From Verrucomicrobiota bacterium (lineage in GTDB: Bacteria > Verrucomicrobiota > Verrucomicrobiia > Limisphaerales > UBA9464), in assembly GCA_017309115.1 (NCBI GenBank), contig JAFLEF010000020.1, positions 47,034 through 111,033 of the forward strand: DNA of 64,000 bases, written 5' to 3'. Within the stretch, counting starts at the first letter, position 1. Every line of letters starts with the position of its first letter. Made by a program: the position numbers and the translations under genes. Under the pieces are notes generated by a model, which saw nothing but the letters and a program-made list of their open reading frames with translations, searched no databases and was not told where the DNA came from. Of the stretch, positions 18,501 through 27,300 are shown piece by piece.

Positions 18501-18810
18501 CCTCGAGATACTGGAGACCAAAGGCCGCGCCAATCCGATCGACGAAGACCGTTCTTCGTCCGTCGGGATGAAAGCAGACGATGCGGCCTTCGGTGACATC
18601 CGGCCGTTCCGTGGTGATGTCCATCGGATCCTCGGCGACGAACACCCGACCATCCGGCGCCGTGGCGATGGCCCCCGGATGTTGGATGGCCGGGGCTTGG
18701 GCGACCAAGTCCAGCTGCCACCCCGGCGGCGGAGTCGGTCGCGCTGGTTCAGCCGCTCCCAACCGGATGACCAACGCGAGCAGACTCAGAACGAAACTTC
18801 GAAAGCACAT
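15532..18810 (-). CDS. Exported PVC-type dehydrogenase, HEAT repeats and cytochrome c fusion
   Basis: 1092 residues with a signal peptide (hydrophobic run ending LGAAEP). Residues ~25-385 are a beta-propeller related to soluble glucose/sorbosone dehydrogenases (HPGAIATAPDGRVFVAED, NFRLGLDGRFYVATGD, GLAFSADGRSLWIGDW). Residues ~400-930 are a long HEAT-type alpha-solenoid. The C-terminal ~135 residues are a cytochrome c domain with CLACH at 968-972 and an SNMGAQFSARELAESILWPS haem-environment block. This architecture is typical of Verrucomicrobiota and Planctomycetota, where it is expanded in polysaccharide users. It should oxidise a sugar-like substrate in the periplasm and pass electrons to the haem; substrate and cofactor are unknown. 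Confidence 0.93.
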   Translation of the reverse strand: MCFRSFVLSLLALVIRLGAAEPARPTPPPGWQLDLVAQAPAIQHPGAIATAPDGRVFVAEDPMDITTERPDVTEGRIVCFHPDGRRTVFVDRIGAAFGLQYLEGKLYVLHNPYLSTWEDRGDHGTNRVDLVRNTNPNWHALGWNDHIPANFRLGLDGRFYVATGDKGLFGAVGSDGKRFDFFGGGIFRVRPDGSELESFSTGVRNILDVVLDADDQAFTFDNTDEHEWMGRITHMVDGGYYGYPHEFIPRRPHTLWCFADIGAGAATGMACALDDALPKAWRGHLFLADFGKRNVFRVPLARVGATFAVAGTNGPVVGVAGLGNVVPLFTDPPEDFRPVGLAFSADGRSLWIGDWQHRDVKNAQAVAGRLWRLTWNGSERPTPFPEWYVPAALGRPYQATDQQLMAGLGHPSKDVRLCAQRRLEERLGASGTVAAALRQVAMEPGSTDARMHALWALAKNPESTANLVRLIADADPRVAAQAMRWAGESRVESALPALQGQLKSDSAERRFRAATALGRLSRPETVVDLQSVLADPDSWVRYAAFTALNRVGRTSPAAWNSVVRGLASPNPQVAEASAFALRATYDPALVPALQAFLDDSSLSPAARASSAQLLAQMCRQPPAWDGGWWAYHPFRLPPPRHTVEWSATPEIRTTLIQLLRDPVPAVRRAAVNGLQEETQPETLAALREAAQRETDSATLAELVRDLGRRRDRASAPFLVSLLAKPSDPEVLAATLEAGGQVGGPEVSAALVAWLTRNPASKEWNRGVQAAAQLRLEAAVPVLLAAARQGNREVVPALGQIGGDAARQGLLELLRSGDLPMRRAVLPALATLTGTPAVTELLAAWQDPELRAEALLALSRSPRSEALEAYLTGLASKNLEQRTAARKALETLRGEVRPGLEARAGELTPEVITELQGIYQNDAAALAGPLFRVRNAALTPEAFLEFALAHPGDPTRGETLFRDANGLNCLACHRLRGEGADVGPDLSNMGAQFSARELAESILWPSRVVREGYQPVIVELTDDEEVAGLIKGESTEVLTLRDSAGKLRQVPKSQIRGRRQSEQSLMPEGLQAGLSLADFADLIAFASRCRQAP

Positions 18811-18826
18811 GGGACCTCACTACAAA

Positions 18827-19082
18827 CCAGTTGAGAGTTGAAAGTTGAGAGTTGAGAGAAAAATCCTGAAATCCAGCACGTTAAGAGTGGCGACGGGTTT
18901 GTGGACGCAATGCGGATCCGGTTTACCGGTTTTGGCTTCTCTCAACTTTCAACTCTCAACTGGTTTGTGGGTAGCTGAGAGAAGAATCGCAGAATTCAGT
19001 TCGTTAGGAGCGGAGACGGGCTTGGGCCCCATGGCGGATCCGGTCACTGGCTTTGACTTCTCTCAGCTCTCAGCTCTCAGCT
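18827..19082. repeat. Tandem duplicate of a ~125-bp element bounded by inverted 7-bp arrays
   Basis: Unit 1 (18827-18963) starts CCAGTTGAGAGTTGAAAG and ends with its reverse complement minus one heptamer, TTTCAACTCTCAACTGG. Unit 2 (18964-19082) has the same plan but with AGCTGAG instead of AGTTGAG in both arms. The loops align with each other by eye (CGACGGG, GCGGATCCGG, GGCTT) with many substitutions. The right end overlaps the 3' flank of the rhodanese gene. No gene is seen. Confidence 0.85.
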
Positions 19083-19091
19083 GGCTCCACA

Positions 19092-19460
19092 TCAGCGTAC
19101 GATGGGCCAACCGGCTTCGTTCAACGCGCGAAACCCTCCCGCCAGAGACGTCACATTGGTGTAACCCATCTTCTGCGCTGCATCGGCCGACAGTGCACTA
19201 CGGAAACCGCCGCCGCAGTAGAGGATCAATTCGGTCGCCGGATCTGGGAACTTCGCTTCGAGATCCCGTTCCAGAATGCCTTTGCCCAAATGTTGGGCAC
19301 CCTCGGCGTGACCGGCGGTCCATTCCAAATCTTCCCGCACATCGATCAAGACCGCCTTCGGATTGGCGGCCAAGCGGGCTCGCGCCTGATCCACGGTCAC
19401 TTCGCGAACCCGCGACTTGGCATCATCAACGAGTCGCAGGAATCCAGGAGCATGCTTCAT
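19092..19460 (-). CDS. Single-domain rhodanese (sulfurtransferase)
   Basis: 122 residues from ATG at 19460. The open frame runs 43 codons further upstream, but that part is a translation of module A and is excluded. Features are VTVDQARARL at the start, VLIDVREDLEWTAGHAEGA, and the active-site loop YCGGGFRS with Cys82. There is no signal peptide, so it is cytosolic. It would accept sulfane sulfur on Cys82; the CGGGFRS loop fits thiosulfate/polysulfide-type enzymes. The physiological donor is unknown. The stop is 9 nt from a sense-oriented AGCTGAG array. Confidence 0.88.
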   Translation of the reverse strand: MKHAPGFLRLVDDAKSRVREVTVDQARARLAANPKAVLIDVREDLEWTAGHAEGAQHLGKGILERDLEAKFPDPATELILYCGGGFRSALSADAAQKMGYTNVTSLAGGFRALNEAGWPIVR

Positions 19461-19544
19461 GTGGTCACCCTGCCGCAACCCACCCGTCCTGCCAAGTGGC
19501 CAGAGGACGGGAGAGCGAGAAAGTGGGAGGAGTAGACCTTCCCA

Positions 19545-19787
19545 GGTGGGGCGACGCTCCGCGGAGCCGTGCGTTTGTGGACTCCCCACGCGTCATTCGC
19601 CGCGACGCGAACGGCTCGGCGGAGCCTCGCCCTACCCGCATGCCGCCTCCCCCTCTCCCCTTCCCAGGGGCGCTGTCGAAACGGCTGTCCCATCGACGCT
19701 GACCAGCAAGGGCCGCGTTCCTTCGCTCCGCTTGGAAACGCGGGGACGGCCCGGCGGTCCATTCCTACCACCTCTCAGCTCTCAGCT
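19545..19787. repeat. Module A, module B and AGCTGAG array
   Basis: 19545-19636 is a full module A palindrome. 19684-19769 is module B (ACGCTGACCAGCAAGGGCC to the terminal CATTCCTACC). 19771-19787 is a reverse-strand AGCTGAG array that overlaps the TAG stop of the HD-domain gene. Together with 19461-19544, in which I see nothing, this fills a 325-bp gap with no gene. Confidence 0.9.
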
Positions 19788-20418
19788 AGCCCTGCCCCTG
19801 GCCCGGCGGGGTCCATTTCTTCGAAAGGACCCGGCGGACCATCGGAATGAAGGTCTCCAGAGGTTCGTGCCGATAATCCCGATCGAAGGACACTTCGTCG
19901 TACTTGGCGCAGAACTCGGCCGTGTGTTCGAAATACGGGCTGGACCGGTAGACTTCGCGGCCGTTGGGGTTGATACCCACGGCCCCACCGTAGAAGTAGG
20001 TCTGGAACACAGGATGATGCAGCAGCAGCCAGTAATTGGCCTCGCTGATGAACGGATGGAGGACGGAGGCGATGACCTCGCCATGGTTCAAAGGCCCCAG
20101 CGCTTCACCTACATCATGAAGCAAGGCCACCACCACGTACTCTTCGTCCCGACCGTCCCGATGGGCTCGCGTTGCCGCTTGCAGGGAATGGGTCAATCGA
20201 TCCACCGGATACGCTTCATCGCCGCCCAGACTCTTCAACAGCCCCAACAAAAGATCAGGTAGTTGAGCCAGGTTTTGTTCGTGAACCTTCCGCAGGATCG
20301 CGAAGTCCTCGCGACTCATGTCGTCCATCTTGCGAAAATGCATTTTACCCAGGGCCGCGGCAGCATCCGCAGGGGTGGGGACGGCGCTGGAAGGAGTGGG
20401 TTCCGAAGTCTCGCTCAT
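19786..20418 (-). CDS. HD-domain protein, possible diiron oxygenase/phosphohydrolase
   Basis: 210 residues. The HD core is clear: His77 in THSLQAATRAHRDG, the His101-Asp102 pair in ALLHDVGE, His112 in LNHGEV, then His121 and the HH pair at 134-135. Two tyrosine/phenylalanine-rich blocks follow (YFEHTAEFCAKYD, FIPMVRR). As I recall the family, this pattern matches a cytosolic HD group related in fold to PhnZ and myo-inositol oxygenase rather than to nucleotide phosphohydrolases. The reaction remains unknown. The start ATG is supported by a charged, low-complexity leader typical of this clade. The TAG stop overlaps the AGCTGAG array. Confidence 0.75.
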   Translation of the reverse strand: MSETSEPTPSSAVPTPADAAAALGKMHFRKMDDMSREDFAILRKVHEQNLAQLPDLLLGLLKSLGGDEAYPVDRLTHSLQAATRAHRDGRDEEYVVVALLHDVGEALGPLNHGEVIASVLHPFISEANYWLLLHHPVFQTYFYGGAVGINPNGREVYRSSPYFEHTAEFCAKYDEVSFDRDYRHEPLETFIPMVRRVLSKKWTPPGQGQG

Positions 20419-20562
20419 GCGATGAGCAAACGGTTCGAGGTCCGTTTTGGGGAGTCTTTTCTGACGGGGACGGGATCGGGCGACATTGATTTTTCGGCTT
20501 CAACGGCTCTTCTGCGACGCCCGGCTTGCCGTCAGACCGGGTCCGCGCCAGTTTCGGCACTC

Positions 20563-20925
20563 ATGGATGTGGTCAATCTCGATCAAGTGCCCGCCTTCGA
20601 AACCAAGGATGGCTCGGAGATCCGCGAGCTGCTCGCCCACCGAAACTCAGCCATTCGCCAGCAGAGCTTGGCGGAGGCGCGTCTGGCCGTGGGGCAGGCC
20701 ACTACGGAGCATTACCACCTGAAGACGGAAGAAATTTACTACATCACTCACGGCACTGGCCGCATGCGGATCGATTCCGAGGAACGGGAGGTCCGGGTGG
20801 GCGATGCGGTGGCGATTCCTCCGGGCCGGAAACACAAGTTGTGGAACACGGGCAACGAACCGCTTCGTTTGCTCTGCTGCTGTGCACCAGCGTACGAACA
20901 TGGCGATACCATCATGACTGAGTAG
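20563..20925 (+). CDS. Small single-domain cupin
   Basis: 120 residues from ATG at 20563. The frame extends upstream but would overlap the divergent HD gene, so the later start is taken. Metal ligands are His50, His52 and Glu56 in EHYHLKTEEIYYITHG, and His91 in PPGRKHKLWN. This is the mannose-6-phosphate-isomerase-like or general cupin type. It probably binds a divalent metal and a small sugar or acid. Eighty bases later comes a glutaredoxin-like gene on the same strand. Function unknown beyond the fold. Confidence 0.82.
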   Translation: MDVVNLDQVPAFETKDGSEIRELLAHRNSAIRQQSLAEARLAVGQATTEHYHLKTEEIYYITHGTGRMRIDSEEREVRVGDAVAIPPGRKHKLWNTGNEPLRLLCCCAPAYEHGDTIMTE

Positions 20926-20997
20926 CCGGCCAACCCCTTGGACGATCGTTTGCTCCCAAGTTTCGTCTCTTTGCCCAATTCACCTCTCGCTTTCCCC

Positions 20998-21255
20998 ATG
21001 CAACCCAAGTCCATTCGACTGTTCATCAAGCCAGGCTGTCCGTGGTGTGACGAAGCCCTGGAGTGGCTCGACGCCCGGGGAATTCGTTATGAGACGCTGG
21101 ACGTCATTCGCAACGCGACCGCGCGTCGGGAAATGCACGAGTTAACCGGGCAGACAAAAGCGCCCTCGATCGAAGTGGACGGCCAGATCCTGGCCGACTT
21201 CGGGGCGGACGAGTTGGAGGAATGGTGGAAAGAGAACAACTTTCAAGTGAACTGA
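20998..21255 (+). CDS. Glutaredoxin-like thiol-disulfide protein
   Basis: 85 residues from ATG at 20998. It is a compact thioredoxin fold: first strand IRLFIKPGCPWC with the CPWC active site at Cys14-Cys17, RGIRYETLDV second strand, and the cis-proline region TKAPSIEVDGQILADFGADEL. This fits the short monothiol/dithiol glutaredoxin-like (NrdH/GrxC-like) group. It reduces protein or glutathione disulfides in the cytosol. Confidence 0.85.
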   Translation: MQPKSIRLFIKPGCPWCDEALEWLDARGIRYETLDVIRNATARREMHELTGQTKAPSIEVDGQILADFGADELEEWWKENNFQVN

Positions 21256-21352
21256 TTCAGTGATCCGGGTTGGCCCGCCCAAGTGCACCCTCGAATTCCC
21301 GGAACTCCTTCCTTCTCGGAGTGGCTTCGGGACCATCCATAGTGTGGCTCTG

Positions 21353-24300
21353 TCATCCCGGCTCACCTGCCCTGGCTGGCCCGCCTCTGACTGTCTCCTC
21401 CACCTGCTTCAACGTCCGTTCCGCGTAGGCGTCACTGCGCTGATCCAGATAGGTTTTGAAGTCGGTGAATAAGGCCAGTGCCCGGGAGATTTCCTCGGCG
21501 CTCAACTCACCGTCACCCTGTCGTCGCTGCAACTCCGCATAGACGGCTCGGGCGCGCGGCCGGAGTCGGGCATTCCCGCGACTCGACCGCTCCAGAATCT
21601 GAACCCATCGACCCACCCCATGGCCCGCGAGCACCGCGATCACAACCATACTCAAGCCCGTCAGAATCGCGGCCAGGGACATTGAGGTCTTGTAGGCACC
21701 CGCTGTGAACACAAACAGCCCCGGTACCGGCACTACGAAGAACCAGAGGAACACCAGCAACGCCAGTACGACCGAACGCTGATACTCAATCACGCTCCGA
21801 CTTCGATCCTTGGGCCGTCGCCCCGGTTCCCGCAGCCACTCTCCCACTGCCCGACGCAACCAAACCGCCACCAACTCGCGATGCGCCGGTTCGGTAACCG
21901 CCCGAACCAGAATCGTCGCCGCCTGGGAGTCATCACCCGCAGCCGAAAGCAACTCGTCCCGCAACCGATCCACCGCTGCCTCAGGAACGCCAGCCTGGAG
22001 TAGACGTCGCCGCAACTGAAGTTGCCGCCGCTTCCAGAGCCAGCGGAACGCCAGATACCGCCCCGCCCGCCAGGCCAGGAATCCGAAGACTCCCGCAAAC
22101 AGCCCGAAACCTAAGGTCTGTCCCCACCCGCCGCGTCCCACCAACAACGAGACCACTCCGAAAAAAATCAGAGCCGTCATCCACCCCAGCAGCTTCGGCG
22201 CGATGACCGCCGGGCCCAAATTATGGCCCGGACGCGGCGCCATCAGGAACGGTCCCGCCACCGCACTTACGGAGAACAACAGGGACGGCAGCAGCAACAG
22301 AACGTTGAACATGTCCAGATTCGCCAGCGCCACCAGGTTCAGCAGGAGCGACGGCACGCCAATAATCCAGATCACCGTCCGCAGATTCAGGAAGTGCGGG
22401 AAGCGGTCCAATGGCCGATCCTCGCGCGGTCCCGCCGCACTGCGGAACGCCATGTTCACTCCCTGGGCATCCGAGGCGGCCGCGCCGGACGCGACGAATT
22501 CAATGCTCTGACGCATGAGCTGACCCAAGGCATGCAGGATCAACTGCGGTCCAAACAGAATGACGTCGCGCACCCGCGTGACGAGCCATCGATTCAGTCC
22601 CACCACGAACCCGCCATAGAGCGCCCCCAGAAGCGCCAACCATGGGGCATACGGCCGCGACTCGGGAAACGCCGCCGCGCCCAACCCGAACACCAATGTT
22701 CCCAACGCCGCCGGCAACCGATGGAATCCGGCGCCTTCAAGATAGGTGTTCAGGCCATGCAGGGTGAGAACCTGATTCATCACGAACCCGAAATTCCACA
22801 GGAGCATCAGAATCTGAATGAACGGCGTAACGTCGAGTATGATGGCCAGGGGGAGTAGGAGCGCGTTGATCAGGGCAAACGGCGCCGCCAGGAAGTTCCG
22901 ACCGCTGTTGCTGCGCAGTTCCTTCGAAAAGATCGACGACGGTCCAAATTCATTGATCCGCTGCATGATCGGGTCGTGCATCATTTGCAGGTATCCACCC
23001 GACCAGCGGGGAAACGCCGCCAACCATTCTGCATGACTCCAGGTCTCCCGGACCTTGTGCCACATCGCGGTGGAAACTGCGAAGCGGACCCGGCCTCCGA
23101 GCGCCGCCACGTTGTGGGCCGCCTGCGAGACCGCCCAAGTGTCCTCGGAGATGCCCACCGCGTGGGGCGTGAATCCAATCAAGCCTTCCGTGCGCACCGC
23201 AAAGGACGACCCCCGCAACATGCGCGAGGTCAGCGGAAGCTTCGGGGTCGACGGACACATCATCGCGCGCTGCACCCGACCGTAGGTCACGGTCACAATG
23301 TTGCCCCAACCCGTGCCCACACCTTCGCTCGCCCGACCACCGAGAAAAGCCATGACGCCCCGGAGGAAGGATCGGTGACCTTCCTCGATCAGTTGTGATC
23401 CCTGGCCCAGATCGGTCAGCGTGTTGGTCGTGCCCCGACCCGGAATCACAATCACCAGATCCGGATCCGCCAACGCACTCCGCAAATCCACGACGAAGGC
23501 ATCGAGATCGTGAACCGTGGCGTTACGGTCCAACACCACCATGGTCGCCAGCCGCATCGCCTCTTCCGGCACCAGATCCATTCCGGTCAGACCCGCCGAC
23601 TTGAATCCGAAGGGGGTCCAGTTCTGCAAACTCCAAGCGCGGCAACCCGGCGCCACCGCGCGCAACAGTCGGGCAAGTTTGTCGCGTTGACCCAATTCCC
23701 CTTCGCCATACTTCAACTGACACGGCCGGTTGGTGTCCTGCGCGTCATACTTGTTCTGAATCAGATAAAACACGCTGCGAGCCGCCAACCCCTCCCGATC
23801 CAATCGCAGCGCGATGTCCACCAGATTGATCGCAGTGTCCTGCGAATGACCCGCCGTGGACATCATGCTCACCAGCCAGCGGCGAACATCCCAGGCCAGC
23901 AGCAAGGAGCGCCGTTGCTCCGCCGAGTCCACCGGGAGATTGAGCTCCAGGGACGGAGCGAAACGCGGCTCCGTCCCGGCCAGCACCAGTTGGTCCGGAT
24001 GCCACAAGCTGACCGCGTGGCGCCGCTCCAAGTCCGCCAACTCCCCGAAGTACCGTTCCAGATCGGCCTCCGACCAATCTCCGATCAATTCGCTCAGCAA
24101 CTGCAAACCGGACGAACCCAACTGATCCCGCAGCAAACGCCAGCGGGTCAGCAGCAGCGCCGGCGTCAGCTTGAGAGCCGACAGGTCGTCGCCGCTCATG
24201 TAGACGATTCCCAGATTGCCTTCTGGCGAAGGCGTCGTTGGTTGAGGAACGGAACGGTCCGATCGCCGCCAGCGGGCCCAAGCCGCCCGCCAAGCCTCCT

Positions 24301-27300
24301 CCCAGAGGACGAAAGGAATTAGGAGGAACACCACCAGCCAGCCCACCCATTCGAGCCACCGTCCACCGGCCACTCCGACCGTCGCAGCGAGTCCGCCCAC
24401 CGCCACCAAAGCCGCCGCCGTGCGCGCCGGGAATGTCGCCCCACCCGCCGCCACCGCCGTCGCCAGCAAAAACAGTCCGTACCGGAGCAGATACAGCGTG
24501 TTCCAGAAGACCAGTCCACCGACGAACAACTTGAACGACGAACCGGTCAGGTAAGCCTCGGTGAACCACAGCGGGAGGATTTGCTGACACAAATAGGCAC
24601 CGACTCCGAAGAACACGACGTTGATGACCAGATAAAACAGGATCGATTGGATCCGGCTCGCGACATCACCGGTCGGAACCGAGGGTCGCAAGTAATACCG
24701 AACGGAAAGCCAGATCGGTGAGGCCGGCCGTGTGGCGGTCAGATTGAGCCGGTTCACCAGGCGCCATCCCGTGCCGCAGTGCGGATGCGAACTCACATAG
24801 TCCTGCACCGCCTTGCTGAACAACGTCACCACCCAAGGCACCACCAAACCTGCCACCTCCGTCACGACCAGCATCGCGAGCACGCCCTTCACGATCAGGA
24901 AATTCGCGAAGCTGGGCGTCTCCAATTCAAACATCTGCCACGCCAAAATCGTCCAACCCACGCTGCGCAACACCCAACTGGCTTGCTGATAACCCGTCGG
25001 ATTCCAGCGCCACCCTTCGCGAATGCCGTGTTCGCCTCCGTCGTCCCGCCGGAAGAAGGACGTCATCGTAGCGTCGAGAATCAGCGACGGCCGTTCACGC
25101 TTCAGCAGTCCACCCGCAAACCGGTAGGTCCGCACCCACGCCGTCACGCCCGCCAACACGAGTCCCAGGAAGAGCGGCACCTCCCACCACAGCGCCGCCG
25201 GGCTCAAAACAAACGACACTGCCTGCGGCCAAAGATACGGGATGATCGGACTGTCCCCGACCGACTGGTTATACCAGATCATCGCACCGAGACCGGTCAG
25301 AACGAAGTTGGGGAAGATCTTCGCGAACTCGATGAGGTACGGATGAATGGGATATGGGCACTCGCGGCGCTTCCAAGATTGGTAGCCCTCCACAATTCGC
25401 AGCAGGTGCGTCAGCGGAATCTGCAACCGGTCGGCGGCGTGCTGGAAAACCTGCTCCAACGTCACTCCCGGTTTTTGAATAATCAGCAGATCAAACGCCT
25501 CCGGATTCTGCGGGAAGTTGAACCGCACGCGGGCGTCGAAAGGCTCCCGACGCTGACGAATCCCGAGGGCTCCCAACGCCTTGGCAAATTCCCATTCGAA
25601 CAACGCGCATTCCTGATCGCCGGGCAGCTCGCGGTATTTCTGCAACAGAGTCAGCAACACCCAGTACTCCTCCGACAGATACATCACCAAGCGCGACCAG
25701 ATGTGATTGCTGTCCTCATTGCCTGCCAGCGGCAACTCCGAGTCGAAACCGTCCTTGGCGCCGGCCTTAATGACGTGCCGCATGTAGAGGCCGAGGACGC
25801 TGGCAAATTCGTCCAGTCCGTTGAGCCAGGCATCGGAGTCTCCCTCCACCAACCGGGCATCGTCCTCGCTCCAACGGTTCTCCCGTCGCCGCCATTCGAG
25901 CACGAGTTTATAGATCGCCCGCAACTGCATCAGAAAGTTCTGTTCGACCGTGGCATTGGAGAAGCGGGTGCAACTCGCCTGAGCCGGGGACTGCACGCCA
26001 AGCACCCGGGCCGACCACCGTTCCTCGGCCCGCTGTTGCACCGTGTCGGGCACCAGGGAGACCAGCTCTTCCCCGGCCAACCGCGCGCATCGCAACTGGC
26101 GAAAACGCCACCACACCAGCGTGACCACCAAAATCCCCACGTAAAACGAACCCGCCAGAATCAGGAACACGGCAAGATCCGCCCGCGACGGACGCTCCTC
26201 GGCATCGCGATCCGGACGCAACCGGGCAGGCGAGGAATTGGCCGACAAAGGTGAGTTCGTCGCCGACAGTTCCCGTTCCACTCCAAAACTTCGCGGCCAA
26301 CCGGATCCATCCACTCGCGGATACACCACCGGACCTTGTTCCGTCTTCACTGGTCGAACCGGTGTCGCCCGGGTGTGCACCGCCGGGAATCGGCCGGCTT
26401 CCGCCCACTGCGCCAGACTTCGCCGAGCCAGGGCGGCGGCCGCTTCGTGTTCCAAACCACCCGCCACCCGCGCCATCCGGGCCGTCAACTCCGGCGAAAT
26501 CGCCTCGGACCGCAGCAGGGGCAGGCTCCAGTCCAAGCCCCAGATTCCCTCGACCGTGGCGCCGTGCACCCGGATCAGCTGATCCAACCACTGGCGAGCG
26601 ACCGCCGGTTCCACTCCCAGCGGCACCGCCACCTCCAACCAGGCCAACCAAGCCATCGGCGACGTCCACCGCTCGGGCGCCAGGGACAGGGTCTCGCCGT
26701 AGATGTCCTGCACTTCAAACCAACCCGTCGGCACCACTCCGGTGCGGCGCACCTCCGGTTCCACCACGGCGGTCAGCCACTGACGCTGTTCCGCCGCAGC
26801 TGTGCGCAGACGTCCCGCCCGCTCGGCATCGGGCATCAGCACCTGACGCCGATTCATCCGTTCGAGCAACTGCCACGTCCGGACATTAACCTCCACCGGG
26901 AACCGCGCCGCGTCCGGCCAGAAAGCGAATCCCAAAACCCGCTTCACCGAACGGTACTCCCGATCGCTCACTGCCCGGGGAATCTCCCCATTTATCGGTG
27001 GGCGAAACCGTTCCAGCATTCCCTCCACGAGCTGATGAGCCAGTGTCTCCCAACGGGTCTCCCCGGTTTGATCCGCCAAGTCCAACGCCGCCGAAGCCAG
27101 GGTCACTTGGGCCAACGAGGTAGGTCGCGCTTGAACTGGCCGCGAGAACGCCAATTCCTTTGCCCGGGCCGTGCCCGTCAACGCGTCATAACTTTCCTGC
27201 ACCGGCTCCAGGCCCCCATCCGTCTTGTCCCAGTAGAACTCCAGCAGCGTCCGGGCGATTCCGACTTCCCCCACCTTCAACGCCAGCGCAATGAGCTCCG

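Noticed and set aside
17581-18834. 417-codon + strand ORF antisense to the dehydrogenase-cytochrome gene
   Set aside because: Shadow of a gene with clear propeller motifs on the minus strand.
20263-20562. 100-codon upstream extension of the small cupin
   Set aside because: It overlaps the divergent HD-domain gene and has no cupin resemblance.
24779-26254. Long + strand ORF inside the giant gene (and similar ones at 27542-28846 and 29954-31132)
   Set aside because: Composition-driven antisense frames in high-GC DNA, rich in Arg/His/Pro/Gln, without domains; the minus frame is continuous and protein-like.
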